From: Solanum dulcamara | Lineage: Eukaryota; Streptophyta; Magnoliopsida; Solanales; Solanaceae | Direction of reading: 5' to 3' | DNA length: 64,000 bases | NCBI RefSeq assembly: GCF_947179165.1 | Contig: NC_077240.1 | Location: forward strand, 71,069,501-71,133,500 | Part shown: positions 22,540 to 35,866 of the stretch, piece after piece | Numbering within the stretch: the stretch's first letter is position 1 | Layout of the letters: every line of letters starts with the position of its first letter | Notes under the pieces: generated by a model | Told to the model about the DNA's origin: nothing | The model's input: only the letters and a program-made list of their open reading frames with translations | Database searches by the model: none | Position numbers and translations under genes: made by a program

Positions 22540-25376
22540 TAACTTTGATGTTTATAAATTTTTAGATTTGGGTTCTAATCTATAATTTGTTACTCATTAT
22601 CTTACTATAAAATTCATTATTAGTCTCGAGATCGTATTAGAGTCTTTTTCGGTCTATACTTCTATAGGTTATTCAGTTGTGGCTAAGAGAGTCTATCAAA
22701 ATTGCTTAATTTTAGTTTTTCATAAAGTCACCTCTGTTGATTTTATAGATCTTTTTATCACTGATTTAGATTTTATTCTCAATATGGATTGGCTTCATGC
22801 TTGCTTTGTATCTATATATTATAGAAACAGTGTGGTCATATTTCAGTTTCTAAATCAGCCAGTCCTAGAATGGAAAGGTAGTACTTCCTTATTTAAGGGT
22901 CAATTCACCTCATGCCTTAAAGCTTAGAAAATGATTTCCAAAGGTTGCATTTATCATCTTGTTCGGGTAAGGGATACAATTTCCAAAGCTCCTACTCTTC
23001 AGACAATTTCGATTGTAAATAAGTTTTCAAAAGTTTTCCCTGATTATCTCTCAGGTATTCCTCCTGAAAGGGAAATAAACTTTGGTATCTATCTTCTCTC
23101 CAATATCCAACCTATCTCTATTCCTCCTTATTGAATGGCCCCAACAAAATTGAAAGATTTAAATAATTAATTGAAAGACTTGTTAGATAAGGGTTTCATT
23201 AGACTTAGTATCTCTCCAATGGTTGATTCAATGCTCTTTGTTTAAAAAAAAGATGGTTATCTCCGTATGTGTATTGACTACAAATAATTGAACAGGGTCA
23301 TAATTAAAATAATTATCCCATTCCAAGGATTGATGACTTGTTCGATCAACTTCAAGGAGAAAGCTACTTTTTAAAGATTGATCTTCGATTGGTTTATCAT
23401 CAACTCTGAGTAAGGGAATGAGACATTCCAAAGACAGCTTTTACAACTCGGTATGGTCACTTTAAATTTTTGGTTATATCTTTTGGACTAACAAATGCTC
23501 TTGCAGATTTTATGTATTTGATGAACAGGGTGTTCAAGCAATATTTTGATATGTTCGTAATTGTGTTCATTGATGATATTTTGATTATTCTTAGAGTGAT
23601 AAAGAGCATACCGATCCTTTAAGGATTGTCTTGCAAATTCTCTAGTAGCGTCAGTTGTTTGCTAAGTTTAGCAAGTGTGAATTTTTGTTGAGGTCTGTTT
23701 TTGTCCTTGGCCATATTATTTTTGGTGAAGGTATTATGGTTGATCCTAAGAAGATCGAAGCGGTTGACAATTGTCCTAGAACATTGTCTCCTTATGATAC
23801 TCAGAGTTTCTTAGACTTAGCCAGTTATTATAGATAGTTTGTGGAAAGTTTTTCTTCCATTGCATCACCCTTGACTAATTTGACTCAAAAGAATGTGAAA
23901 TTCTAATGGTTCGAGGCATGTGAGAAGAGTTTCCAAGAGTTGAAGGATAGACTTACTTTCGCTCTGGTGTTGACTTTGCTGAAAGGTGCCAATGGGTTTG
24001 TTGTTTATTGTGATGCTTCATGAGTTGGTCTTGGTTGTGTTCTAATGCAGAATGGTAAAGTGATAGCCTATGCTTCTAGGCAACTCAAGGTTCATGAAAA
24101 GAACTACCAGACCCATGACTTAGAGTTAGCGGCTGTGGTATTTATTTTGAAGTTGTGGAGACACTATCTATGCGGTGTCCATGTGGATATATTCAATGAT
24201 CACAAGAATTTGCAATATGTGTTCACTCAAAAGGATTTGAATCTTCGTCAAACAAGATGGCTTGAATTGTTGAAGAATTGTGACATGAGTATTTTATACA
24301 ATCTAGGAAAAGGAATGTGGTTGCTGAGGCTCTTAGTAGATTGTCCATGAACAATGTTGTTCATATTGAGGATTAGAAGAAAGAGCTTGTTCAGGATGTT
24401 CATAGATTAGCCCATTTGGGTGTTCGCTTGGTTTCTTTTGAGGATGGTGGTGTTATTGTTCAATATGGTTCTCAATCTTCTCTTGTGGTGGATGTTAAGT
24501 CCAAACAAGATAATTATCCTACCTTGGTTGAGTTGAAAAAGGCGGTTGTCAAAAAAGCCATTGAGGGTTTCTCTAAAGGGGGAGATGGTGTTTTGAGACA
24601 TCAAGGCCAATTATGTGTTCCCGATGTTGATGTCTTGAGAGAAATGATATTATCCAAGGATCATAGTTTATGGTACTCTATTTATTCGGTTTCAAAAAAG
24701 ATGTATCGAGATATGAGGAAAGTGTATTAGTGGAATGGCATGAAGAGGGATATTACAGACCTTATGGCTAAGTGTTCGAATTGTCAACAAGAGAAGGTTG
24801 AGCATAAAAACTAGAAGGTTTGGATCAAGACATTGAGATCCCTACTTTGAAGTGGAAAGCCTTGAATATGAACTTCATTACAGGTTTGCCTCATACTCGT
24901 AGGCAACATGATTTGATTTGGGTGATTGTTGACCGAATGACTAAGTCAACTTATTTTCTCCCTTTTAATACTTCATATTAAGTAGAGGACTATGCTGGAT
25001 TGTATATCTAAGAGTTAGTTAAACTTCATGGTGTCCTATTTTCTATCATTACGGATCGAGGTACTCAGTTTACGTACCAGTTTGGAGTTCTTTCCAAAAG
25101 GTTTTTGGTAGTCAAGTGATGCTTAACACAATATTTCACCCTCAGACGGATCCGAGCATACCATTCAGACCATAGAAGACATGTTGAGAGAACATATCAT
25201 TGATTTTAAGGGTAATTGGGATGATCATTTGTCATTAATAAAGTTTATCTATATAATAGTTATCATTCCAACATTCTAATGACTCTATTTGAATCCTTAT
25301 ATAGTAGGTGGTATAGGTCTCCTATTGGTTGGTTCAAAGTTGGTGAAGTCAGCTTGATTGGACTTGAGTTGATGAA
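22540..25376 (+). pseudogene. Element A protease-RT-RNase H-integrase (5' part)
   Basis: The protease region starts with KFLDLGSNL (22555-22580; the catalytic D-S-G is changed to D-L-G) and the ILNMDWLHA block lies at 22770-22800. The RT leader ([20 protein letters not shown]) is at 23035-23100 and RT blocks at 23140-23600 (KDGYLRMCIDYK, then [15 protein letters not shown], so the active site reads IDD). RNase H spans 23880-24350 ([36 protein letters not shown]). The integrase zinc region is at 24650-24800 and the core at 24860-25340 (LNMNFITGLP, IWVIVDRMTKSTYF, ITDRGTQF). The frame is cut by the insertion of element B within the integrase end. Many stops. Confidence 0.82.
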
Positions 25377-26936
25377 TGACGTGTTGCGTATTTACTACAC
25401 TTTCAACACTCACAATGGTGAATTAGTGTGCGTTGCAAGCATGTTTCTATAGATGTGATGTGTGTTTTGTTTATGTTGCAGGAAAACTAAGTCGCTCATG
25501 AGTTTGGTTGATTTCTTTGGGTCTTTTGCTGTTTTGCTAAGGACTAAGGAATACGAGCCTTACCATAGACCATAGTGCCTTGCAAGGGCCATGGTGGTTG
25601 GTGTAGTACTGATAAGAGAAGGAATCTGTGCTGGAGGATTTGATGAAGTATAACTTTACGGAACCCAGCACAGATTTTTAATGCCTTGCACGACCATGGT
25701 GGGTATCGTAGTGCTAACCTTGTGAAGAGATTGTTGCTGAAATTTTGGCCAAGTGTAACTCCACGGAACCCATCACGGGCCGTGGAGTCCACTACGGATC
25801 GTATTTTCTGACCATAAAGGCTGAGGGAAGAAATTGGAGAATTGGTAAAGGCTATCACCACAGACGCCAGTACGGATTGTATTCGGTACCACGGGGCTTG
25901 ATGATTGTCTGTGAAGAGATCAAGGTTTACACAGGTGAAGAAGCCAAATTAAACACCACAGAATAAGGCCACGGACTGTTAACTCCAGTACGGTTTGTAA
26001 TGACCCAGTGTGAAAAGTGCCCACTTAAGTTTTCCTAGTTGGTTTTGTATTTCTATAAATATCCGAATTTATTTTATTTTTATAGTTCTGCATTTTATTA
26101 GGTTTTTGGAGTATTTTGTGAACATATTGAAGATATACCTACTACTTTTTGGAGATTGGCTCTTGAAATATCATTCCGGTTTTCATTCTTGATTCGTGGT
26201 TCGTGTTTTTGATTCAAGGTTTACTTCTTCGTTTGCGTAGTATTGATTCATAAATTCTACAAAAATTCTTGTTCTTTTACTTATAATCATGAGTATCTAA
26301 GCCCATAACTAGGGTTGTGGAACCATGATGACTTAACTAAAATTGGCAAAATATAGGATTGATATTTGTGAATTTTTTTTGCATGCATTGTGATTTCTTC
26401 ATATAAAAGTCTTTATTAATGAGTGCACATATCAAGAAATTTCCTGTATTTATTACTTTCCCATAGGGAGGTAATGATTAGGAAAAGACTATCACAAGAG
26501 TAATTTGAAGAGTCTGACTTTGAAAAAAGGAATAAAGTTCGTCTAAGTTACTTGAGACCGGGAGGTGAATTAGATGTTACCTAACTCGCTAGATTTTGCA
26601 TGCAATGCATTGAACGATATAATGAATACAAATTATCTATTAAGTTACATGTCATAGGAAACACAATCCTAGATAAATTCTCATATTGTTCACAACGTAA
26701 TAGTTAGTTACTTTGCTAAAACATCATTAAGTAGTTACTAAATTAAACAACAAAACCCCCCATTTTACTTTATGCAAATTTATTTTTGGGAAGTAGTAAC
26801 TATAACTGAATAATTATAGCTAATAGAACTTGTTTCAACCTATTCCCAGTGGGTTCGACCCCGACTTTTAGTTGGATAAAATATACTGCTAACGGTAGTC
26901 TATATCTCTTTTGAGATTTATAATTGAGCGTTATCA
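25377..26936 (+). repeat. 5' LTR of element B
   Basis: It starts TGACGTGTTGCG and ends GAGCGTTATCA just before the primer site. It aligns throughout with 37232-38886, but lacks about 95 bp present there (38430-38530). 25560-25990 is rich in cACGG..CCGTg palindromes, for example 'cacgggccgtggag' at 25776. The short ORFs inside are LTR text, not genes. Confidence 0.85.
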
Positions 26937-26939
26937 AAA

Positions 26940-26957
26940 TGGTGCCATTGCTAGGAA
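26940..26957 (+). promoter_or_regulatory. Primer-binding site of element B (Asp tRNA type, mutated)
   Basis: TGGTGCCATTGCTAGGAA lies three bases inside the LTR. It matches the TGGCGCCGTTGCCGGGGA primer site typical of Athila-like elements at most positions. The differences are all transitions, as expected after methylation-linked decay. Confidence 0.78.
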
Positions 26958-27062
26958 ATAAGGCTTTGAAATATTCTATTAGTTGCTAATTTAGTTTGTA
27001 GTTCTATTTCCTAATTTTCATTTTTGTTTCTTGTTTGTGTTTTTGAAGGGAATAGGTAGTGC

Positions 27063-28420
27063 ATGCCAAACACCCAAATCAAGAGTGAACCACTACTTCC
27101 CTATGATCTTGAACTGCAAAGGTAAATTCGAAAAATGAATGCGCAAGAGCGTGAGGCGCTAAGGCTGAGAGAGTTGGCTGAAAATCAAGTCAGGGATGGT
27201 GTTGATAACAAAGATGAACTCAATGGAGATTTGCGGGGCAGAGATCAGAGACATGTGAACTTTTCTCTTATTGATGATAATGTTTATAAAGATGGTGCAG
27301 GAGCTACTAGAACTATAGCCCTCTCACCACTACCTCCAGGCGTGAAGTTTACTATCACTAGTACCATGCTTTAAATATTGAACTTAAAAGGAATATTAGT
27401 GAAGCAACAAGTGACGATGCTACCCAATATGTAATGAACTTTATCACCACCTACAAGTCCTTTGAAATACATGAGGTTAGCAAATCATCCATATGACTAC
27501 GTCTGTTTCCATTGTCTTTGTCTAGGAAGGCATTGAAGTGGTTGAATGAGCTTCCACATGACAGATCACCACCTGGAGGGAGTTAAGGGAAGCATTTTTG
27601 GGGAGTTTTTACCCACTATCCAAAAAGCTGTAAATCAAGGATGAGGTTGGTTCTCACAAGCAGCTACCTACTGAAGCAGTGCATGAGACTTGGGAGAGAT
27701 TCAGGCAGAAGCTAAAGGAGTATCCAAATCACAACCTTATCGATGAGCATTTGAAGAAGGTGTTTTATAGGTCTGGTACACTAGAGACACTAATATGAGA
27801 GGTTTTGGCTTTCCATTTGAGATATCAGTGGAGCAAAGACAAAAGGAAGAGGAGCGCGATCAGGATATGGCCCACATAAGAACACAAATAGATTTGTTAA
27901 CCAAGCATTTGTTATGTGGAGAGCTTGAAAAGGTAAAACCTGTAGAGACTGGAAGTCGATATGATGAACTAGAGTTTAATTATGAGAAGGAAGCCAAGTT
28001 TCTAAATAGCCAGGGGGTTTCCAGACATACAACTCTGGAAACCAAGGTTGAAAATTTTAATAGGATAACTACTATGACCACACCGATAATCATGCTCAAG
28101 GAAATTAGAAAAATAAGGACAACTTCAAGAATGACAGAAGTGTGGTTTATATACCACTAATGAATAAATATTGGGCTGAAAACAATAATGGTAACTCTAA
28201 GATGGAAGACATAATGACAAAGGTCTTACAGAAAGTTGAGGTGACTGAGTTTAGAGTTAGAGACATGCGAGGCGACATGAATAATATCAGTCAATTGATA
28301 GATTTACACTCTACCTCTATCAAGTAGTTGGAGCATCAAAGGGGCCGATTTTCAGCAATATTTAATTAGCAGAAGATTGGTACTTTACCTAGTGACACAG
28401 TGCAAAATCTTAGGAAAGAT
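27063..28420 (+). pseudogene. Element B gag
   Basis: The start MPNTQIKSEPLLPYDLE is followed by a stop, then a charged segment (MNAQEREALRLREL) at 27135 and PLPPGVKFTITSTML before the next stop at 27372. The capsid region at 27420-27780 is in several frames (an FVTTYKSFEIHEV-like, then a WLNELPHD-like part, then FGEFLPT). The stretch at 27795-28160 gives a Lys/Glu-rich C-terminal part (EQRQKEEERDQDMAHIRTQI). There are at least six stops or shifts, and no zinc knuckle was identified. Confidence 0.65.
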
Positions 28421-28869
28421 GGATGATGGATGGCAGTGACAACGGGGAGTGGTAAGTTACTTTCTTATACTATTATTGTAGGCACTAAGCAAAATAAGGG
28501 TGCAACTTCTGAGATTGATGGACAGGAAAGGCATCAGGCAAATAAGCCAATTATGTTCGATGACGATGATGAGACTGATGAGCTAGTATTGAAGCAAAAA
28601 AAGACTAAGAAGAACAATGGTACAAAGCAAACAGAGGCAGAGGGACCTCACCTTTTGCCATCTATTCGCAAGCCACCGCCTTCATTTCCCCATAGATTAA
28701 AGAAAAAAGCCAAGGATGGCAAGTTTCTGAAGTTTATAACGATGCTTAAAGAGATATCAGTCAACATCCCATTGGTGGAAGCGCTAGAATAGGACAGTTT
28801 CTTTTGAGCCAGTCGAAAATTTACATCACTATAGCACCATTGCTAAAAGGTTATTGGTTGAAAAGAAGG

Positions 28870-29561
28870 AAGATCCGAGCGCATTCACCACATCTTGCAC
28901 CATTGGTGCTTTCAATTTCGCAAGTGATCTATGTGATTTGGGAGCTAACATCAACGTAATGCCTCTAGCCATTTATAGATAGTTGGGCTTGGAAGTCCCA
29001 AAATAGACTTCTATATGGCTGCAGATGGCAGATAGATATGTGAAATGATCAGTGGGAATTTTATGTGATGTGTTGGTATGAGTGGGCCAGTTTATTTTCC
29101 CTGTTGATTTTTTCGTACTAGATTGTCAGGTTGATTTTAAGGTTTCTATCATCTTAGGGAGACCATTTTTAGCGACTGGCAGAGCATTAGTAGATGTAGA
29201 GTGTGGAGAACTTACATTCAGAATGAATAATAAAAAAGTCAAGTTTAGTGTATGCACCTCCATAAAGCAGCCAAAAGATATAATCGTGATGTCTGTGTTT
29301 GATATCAAGGTAGAGAGTGTGGTTGATGTGCCTATTGAGGAAAGGCTTACTGTTAAGCCTTTAGCAGCTGTAACCATGAATTTCGAAGGTTATAGTATTG
29401 AGGGGTACGATGAGTCTGTAAATGCTTTGCAGGGTGTTGGGTCACATACATATGCTCTGAAGAAGCTTGATCTTGACTTGAAGAACAAGCCGAATCCACT
29501 TGCTAAACCATCTATAGAGGAGCCGCTTGTACTTGAGCTCAAAAAATTTCCAGTTTATTAG
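28870..29561 (+). pseudogene. Element B aspartic protease
   Basis: At 28900-28970 the translation reads TIGAFNFASDLCDLGANINV, with DLGA in place of the catalytic D-S/T-G-A. The open frame 29082-29561 continues with FIFPVDFFVLDC, VSIILGRPFLATGRALVDVE (the second conserved protease block) and GELTFRMNN, then the acidic linker to RT. Length and order fit an Athila-type retropepsin domain. The frame is broken at about 28985 and 29050. Confidence 0.78.
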
Positions 29562-29779
29562 AAATATGTATTTCTTAGTGAGCATAACACTTTACCAGTA
29601 ATTATTGCTACAAATTTGAGTGAAGGACAGGTTACAACACTGGTTGAGGTATTTCAATGGTATAATAAAGCTATTGGTTGGACTATTGCTGATATTATAG
29701 GTATTTATCCTGACATTTGCACTAATAAAATTCAGTTGGAGGAGGATTGCATTCCTAGTATCTAACACCAGAGGATATT

Positions 29780-31080
29780 AAAACCCACCTATGCAAGAGG
29801 TGGTAAAGAAGGAAATCATTAAGTGGTTAGATGTAGGTGTGGTCTATCCTATATCCTACAACAACTAGGTGAGCCCTGTTCAATGTGTCCCTAATAAGGG
29901 AGGTATGACAGTCGTCGTGAATGATAAGAATGAGTTGGTCCCACTTAGGCTAGTCATTGGATGACGAGTCTGCATGGACTACGGAAAGCTTAACAAATGG
30001 ACTTTGTAGGATCATTTCCAATGCCCTTCATGGACCAAATGTCAAATAGGTTGGCAGGCAGATATTGGTGATGTTTTCTAGATGGGTACTCTGGCTACAA
30101 TCAGATCTTCATAGCACCAAAGGACCAGAAGAAGGTGAACTTCACATATCCTTATGGCACCTTTGCATTCAAGCACATACTATTCGGACAATGTAATGCT
30201 CCTGCTATATTCTAGTGCTGCATGATATCTATATTCTCTGACATGGTGGAGGACACTATTGAGATATTTATGGATGATCTTTTTATAGTAGGTGATACTT
30301 TTAATGACTGTTTATTGAATCTTAGCAGGGCTTTGTAGAGATGTGAAGAAGCCAACCTAGTTTTGAACTGGGAAAATGCCACTTCATAATCAAAGAGGGT
30401 ATTGTTCTAGGCCACAAGATTTCTGAAAAAGGGTTAGAGGTCGACAAAGTGAAGATAGAGGTGATTGAGAAATGGCATCCCTTGTCTCTGTAAAGGGTGT
30501 TCATAGCTTCTTGGGTCGTGCAGATTTTTATAGGCATTTTATTAAGGATTTCTCTAAAATTGCATACCCTTTGTGCAAGTTATTGGAGAAGGAGATAAAG
30601 TTCTACTTTGATGAGATGTGTATGAAAGCATTTGAGTGCTTAAAGAAGAAGTTGATCTCAGCACCAGTGATTATTGCTCCCAATTGGTCTGTCCCATTTT
30701 ACATCATGTATAATGCTAGTGGTGTTGCTTTGGGGGGTGTGCTAGGTAAAAAGTGCAACAAGAACTTTTATCTCATATACTATGTTAGTAAAAAGCTAAA
30801 TATAGCCCAGAAGAATTACACTATCACTTAGTAGGAACTGTTGGCAGTAATGTATGCATTCGAAAAATTTAGAGCACACATTTTGGGTACCAAGGTGATA
30901 GTGCACACTGACCATGCAACCTCGCGATATTTGATGACCAAGAAGGATGTTAAGCCAAGGTTAATTAGATGGGTCTTGTTGCTCCAGTAATTTGATTTTG
31001 AGGTGAAGAACCGTAAAGAGAGTGAAAATCAGATAGCTGACCACTTGTCTAGGCTGAAAGATCAAAATAGAGTTAAGGAA
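29780..31080 (+). pseudogene. Element B reverse transcriptase and RNase H
   Basis: RT blocks follow in several frames: VNDKNELVPLRLVIG and RVCMDYGKLNKW (29920-30000), DGYSGYNQI (about 30080), FTYPYGTFAFKHILFGQCNA (30140-30205), IEIFMDDLFIV (30263-30295, catalytic M-D-D). The tether and RNase H are clearer in the frame 30472-30831 (VHSFLGRADFYRHFIKDFSK, PLCKLLEKEIKF, APNWSVPFYIMYNASGVALG). A stop at 30829 is followed by [20 protein letters not shown] and VIVHTDHA to about 30930, then NQIADHLSRL at 31030-31060. Confidence 0.82.
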
Positions 31081-31119
31081 GAGCTTGACATTGATGATTC
31101 CTTCCCAAATGAATAGGTT

Positions 31120-32382
31120 TTGGCTGCCACTCTTGATCTTATTCCTTGGTTTGCTGATTATGCTAACTGTCTTGTTAGTGATCTTATGCCTGAAGATCTT
31201 ACTTTCCAGCAAAAAAAGAAGTTCTTACATGATATTAACGGGTACTTATGGGAAGAGCCATACTTATTCAAGATGTGTGCTGATAATTTCATTAGGAGGT
31301 GTATCCTAGAAGCAAAAATGTTAAGCATTTTGGAGGCCTGTCACTCCTCACAGGTAGGTGGACACCATAGTGGGAGCCATACAACGTAAAAGATACTACA
31401 ATGTGGATACTAATGGACGACTATATACAAGGATACATATGACTTGGTGAAGAGCTTTGACCAGTGCTAAAGGTAGGGGAACATATCTAGGCATCAACAA
31501 CTACCTATGACACCAATCCTGGAAGTAGAGTTGTTTGATGTATGGGGCATCGATTTCATGGGGCCATTCGTAAGCTCATATGGGTTGAAGTATATTCTTG
31601 TGGTAGTTTATTATGTCTCAAAATGGGTGGAAGATGTTACCCTACCAGATAATGAGAGTAAGAGTGTTGCTGATTTTCTGTGAAGAAACATCTTTTATAG
31701 GTTTGGGACTCCTAGGTCTATCATCAATGATGGGGCTTCTTATTTTTGCAATAAGATCTTCCATACTCAATTGGTAAAATACGGTGTGCGACAACACAAG
31801 ATAGAAACTCTATATCATCTCCAGTTTAGTGGACAGGTTGAGGTGTCAAACCGCGAAATCAAAAAGATTCTAGCCAAGTTTGTGAATACTAACAAGACTG
31901 ATTAGGCGAGAAAGCTGGATGATGATCTATGGGCATATCATATGGCTTTCAAAACACCTATTGTTATGTACCCATACGATTTAGTGTTTCGAAAGGCATG
32001 TGATTTGCTTGTGGAGCTGAAATATAAGGTGTTGTGGGCCCTAAAAAAGTTGAACTTGAATTGGAGTAAAGCTGCATATATAAGGTTAGATCAAATCAAT
32101 GAGATAAATGAGTTTCACTTGTGCGTGTATGAGAGTTCTGATCTTTAAAAAGAGTGGATGAAACTATACCATGATAGGCATATTGAGCAAAGTAAATTCA
32201 ACAATAGGGACAAAGTGTTGCTGTTTAATTCTAGGCTGAGATTGTTTCTAGGCAAGCTATGGTCAAAGTGGTCTGGACCTTTCACCATCACACAAGTATT
32301 TTCTCATGGAGTAGTTGAACTTGAAGCTCAAGATGGTCATATATTCAAAGTGAATGGACAATGGGTGAAACGGTACTTGTGA
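31120..32382 (+). pseudogene. Element B integrase
   Basis: The frame 31120-31389 covers the zinc-binding region (VLHDINGYLWEEPYLFKMCADN, ACHSSQVGGHHSG), where the second half (CxxC) is lost to a stop. The catalytic core follows from 31530 to 31880 with [33 protein letters not shown] and a Q-V-E-V-S-N-R-E block in place of the usual end of DD35E, so D..D..E can be traced though the frame has stops. 31942-32148 and 32158-32382 are the C-terminal part (MAFKTPIVMYPYDLVF, KLWSKWSGPFTITQVF, VNGQWVKRYL). Confidence 0.82.
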
Positions 32383-34099
32383 TCTCCTGACGAAGTGAAA
32401 GTCATTGAAGAGTTCCAGCTTGATGAAGTCTGAGTAGTCAAGGAACTTGTATCAATCCACGATGTTAAATCAGGCGCTGCATGGGAGGCAACCCATGGGG
32501 AAAAGCTTTACGAAGTCTGAGTAGTGGAGTGATCCGAGTCATGCCACGATGTTAAATCAAGCATTGCTTGGGAAGCAACCCTAGGATTGTATTAGTATTA
32601 GGTAGGTTAAATTCTGTTATTTGATGTTTTTATAGTGTCACGGTGTGTTCAGTGCATGCAGGGTCTCAAAGGAAGAGAAAAACATTAAAAAGTGGTAAAG
32701 GTTCCCCACCACGGGCACCTATATGGACCGTATAGTACACCATGTCCCGTAGTGCAGTGGCATAATGTGCAAAGTCTTAAGAAACTTCAGGATTACGGGA
32801 GGGATTATGGTCCGTTATGAAATTAATGGACTGTTTTGTCTTTTGTGAATCCCTTGTAAGGTCCCTCTATTTTTACCCAATTCCATAAATACGGTTGGGA
32901 TTATGACGCATTCTGAACTTCACAAACTATTTTTCCCTCTGTGCAACCGAGGTAAGACCACCTCTATTTTTTCCAACTCCTATGTCACGAAAGGGGAGTA
33001 CAATCTGTGCTTATCTTTATGAGAACCCACCACGGGTCATGAAGCCTAGTTCGCTAAGTGATATTTAGTCGACCCGACTTCTACTCACATGCAAATTAAT
33101 TAGGGCTATTGGCTTATTACCCTTTTCCACCATAAATGTGGCTCATTCTCCTTCTCTCTCACTACAAACCAAAGAGTAGACCTCCAATCCATTGTCATGA
33201 GAACCCTTCCACCTCCCATAAATTCAAATTACAAGGATTGATTTGTGTGTGTAGTCAAGTGTCCTAGTCCTTAGAACTGTGAAAATCAATGGTATCAAGC
33301 ATACATTAAATGAATTCAGTAAGTCTCTCTTTTCAATTTCTTGGGTCAATCCCAAATGGAAACTGTGTCGTATTTCAGATCATGTGTGCATAATTATTAG
33401 GATAGTTCAGAATATGTTGTATCTCTAAATGTGTATAGTATAGTGGTATAGGGTAATTTGACTTCAGATAGTAGTACTTGGAATGTGGAGTTGATGCATA
33501 CTTTTATTTTCTTAACTATGAATGCCTAACTGTTGAGTTGTATGTTTCAATGTGCTAAATGTTCTTGAATGGGTGTAAAAATTGGGTTGTAACTGAGGAG
33601 TTGTTCGATAATGGCTAAACTGTGAGAGGTTGGGGATGATGGCCTTCACCATGGACCGTATTGCACTTAATGATCCTTGGAGGAGGCCCATTGTCTCCAC
33701 TCTAGAAAAATTCTAAGTGTAGGATCACGGAAGGCATCACGGACCGTGAACTTCATCACGGGCTATGGTATTGTTCCGTGGTCCCAACACTTAGACAATT
33801 TTTCAGACTACCCATGAGGCTTAGGTTCTGGAAGGTACTATGGAAGCCTTCACGGTCCGTTATGACCTTAACGGCCGATGAAGGTCCACCGTACTGACAC
33901 GCTTTGAAAATTTTCTGAGAATCTAAAAATCATAAAAATTGTCTTTATTTCAATTTCCTTTTGCGATCACCCTATCATAGATTGAGCGATGTCATTTCTT
34001 ATGGGTTATTTTCATGCTTGTATGAATCATGGGGAAATCAGATCCATTTAAATTCATCACATCATCTTTTTTAAATACTATCCATTTGTTGCTTTTGCA
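32383..34099 (+). other. Element B 3' non-coding region with paired stem-loop blocks
   Basis: No coding sequence is recognised. Two related blocks follow pol: 'cacgatgttaaatcaggcgc...gggaggcaaccc' (about 32459-32498) and 'cacgatgttaaatcaagcat...gggaagcaaccc' (about 32547-32582), each able to fold as a GGG..CCC hairpin. 32700-33900 holds many ACGG..CCGT type palindromes such as 'atcacggaccgtgaac' (33734). Confidence 0.55.
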
Positions 34100-35400
34100 G
34101 GTACAATGGAACGACCACATACCAAGAATGCTTCCCAATACAAACTCCACGACTCCGCAGAGCATGAATCAGAGCATGATTCAAAGAAAGGATTGGGAAC
34201 TGATACATCCAGTGGGTTTGAGGTACAAGTGGACACCACTATCTCCCCTTATTCTCCTCCCACGACTTGATCCAAAGCAGTTGTCGAGGCTGAAGCCACT
34301 CCCTCTAGTCTGAAGAGAAGGTAGCCGGCTCAGCCAATGAGGCAAGTGTAGATGATGCATAATCCGTTAAGGAGGGTAGTGCAGTTGGTGATAAGGATAA
34401 CAGACAGGATCCTATATAGAGATTTTCCCATGAAAAAGAAAGTGACCAAGTTGCACGCCGCAATGTTATTACTTTTTTAAGAACCAGATGGCTTGTTCCG
34501 CTCAACATGATATCTATGCAAATGGATTAACTAAAGGGTCCAAAGTCTTCTGTAAATGATCTATTATGCTGGTGGTTCAAGTGTTCCCTGATAACCTCTC
34601 CGCCCTACCTGAGCTCAAAGAACTTTTCTACAAGCATCATTTTTGGTGGATGACCAATGACCTGTGATATTATGGTAAATATCTAGTCCGGGAGTTCTAT
34701 TTTGCCTATGTTGTGTCAATGATAAATGTTATGCCTACAGAGATCTCGAAAAAGAAGAAGAGAGACTTAGAATTAAAGAAACCGCCATTGAATGAAGACA
34801 CAATTTGTGGAAAGGTAGTAGATGTCTCAGAGACTACACTCAACAGGTTCTTATATGGTCCCAAATTCTAGATCGATGTTCGGACAGATCTCTACGAGCA
34901 CCAACACCATGAGGTTAGTAATGAGGAGAAGATGAGTGATCGTGCGGTGCAAAAACTAATTATGGGATGGATTGCAAAGCATATTGCTATTAAGGGAGAA
35001 AATGCATCGTGGGTCACTAATGCTAGGCAGTTGATTAATAAGGCTTCACTTATATTTTCAGCTAAATTTTGGTAGGTACGCCCATCTCCGACTGATTGCA
35101 AATGACAATACCCTTCACCCCACACATGCATCTTTAGTAGCCTGCATTATGGCTCATTTTGGACTATACAATGGTAGGCTAATTGCGGCCAAAATTTAGG
35201 ACTGAGTATTTAATGAGTAGGCTAGACTTCCATTACCATGTCTAATCATGATGTTATGTGAGTTCACAGGAACAGTGGTAAATCGCCACTTTTATAAGCG
35301 TATCCCAGCAACGAAGTCTACAAATATGGCACAAATAAAGGATTTGGACAACCCATTGTATAAAACCAAGACAAGCCAACCTATTAGGCCAGTCACTATG
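34100..35400 (+). pseudogene. Element B second ORF remnant ('putative plant transposon protein' type)
   Basis: After pol, and without RT-like motifs, scattered frames can be read on the plus strand: EHESEHDSKKG.. (34155-34200), NVITFLRTRWLVPLNM (34465-34510), KKPPLNEDTICGKVVDVSET (34775-34840), LNRFLYGPKF (34840-34870), MGWIAKHIAIKGENASWVTN (34960-35020), NKASLIFSAKFW (35035-35073) and LPCLIMMLCEFTGTVVN (35235-35285). This order resembles the protein that Solanaceae annotations call 'putative plant transposon protein', often found downstream of pol in Athila-like elements; I recall the family but cannot confirm it. Function unknown. There are several stops and frameshifts. Confidence 0.6.
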
Positions 35401-35866
35401 CATGGACACCTCCTCCTACTCTAGCTTTGGAGGGTGATACTTCATGCCCTCTAACGGAGAAGGCCACAAAGCAGCCTGAGGGGAACACTAGACCTACCCT
35501 GTCCACGCTTGCAGTTTCAAGTATGATAATCATTGTTCCTTATGCACTCCTTATTCGATTGGTCCAGGATCAGCGGTAGACACGGATGTTAGTTGATCAG
35601 GTGATTGAGCGACTACCTAGGTGGTCCATACACAGATATATGAGGAGGCGACTTAGATTTTCACCCACCTTAGGCAAGAGGTTACATTGATGCAGGGCCG
35701 TATGATGGTCTTGAGGCCTACATTACTACTCAGAGTGGTCGTCTAGGTGATGAGGATATTTCTTTATTATAAGCAGAGTTGATTGCCTTACGAGAGGCTG
35801 TGAGTAAATTAGAACCAAAGTCATCCTCTACTATTCCTGCTAATGCTACTGATACATTACTCCAAC

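Noticed and set aside
30322..31212. Minus-strand ORFs in the element B RT region
   Set aside because: They are antisense to well-supported RT and RNase H blocks.
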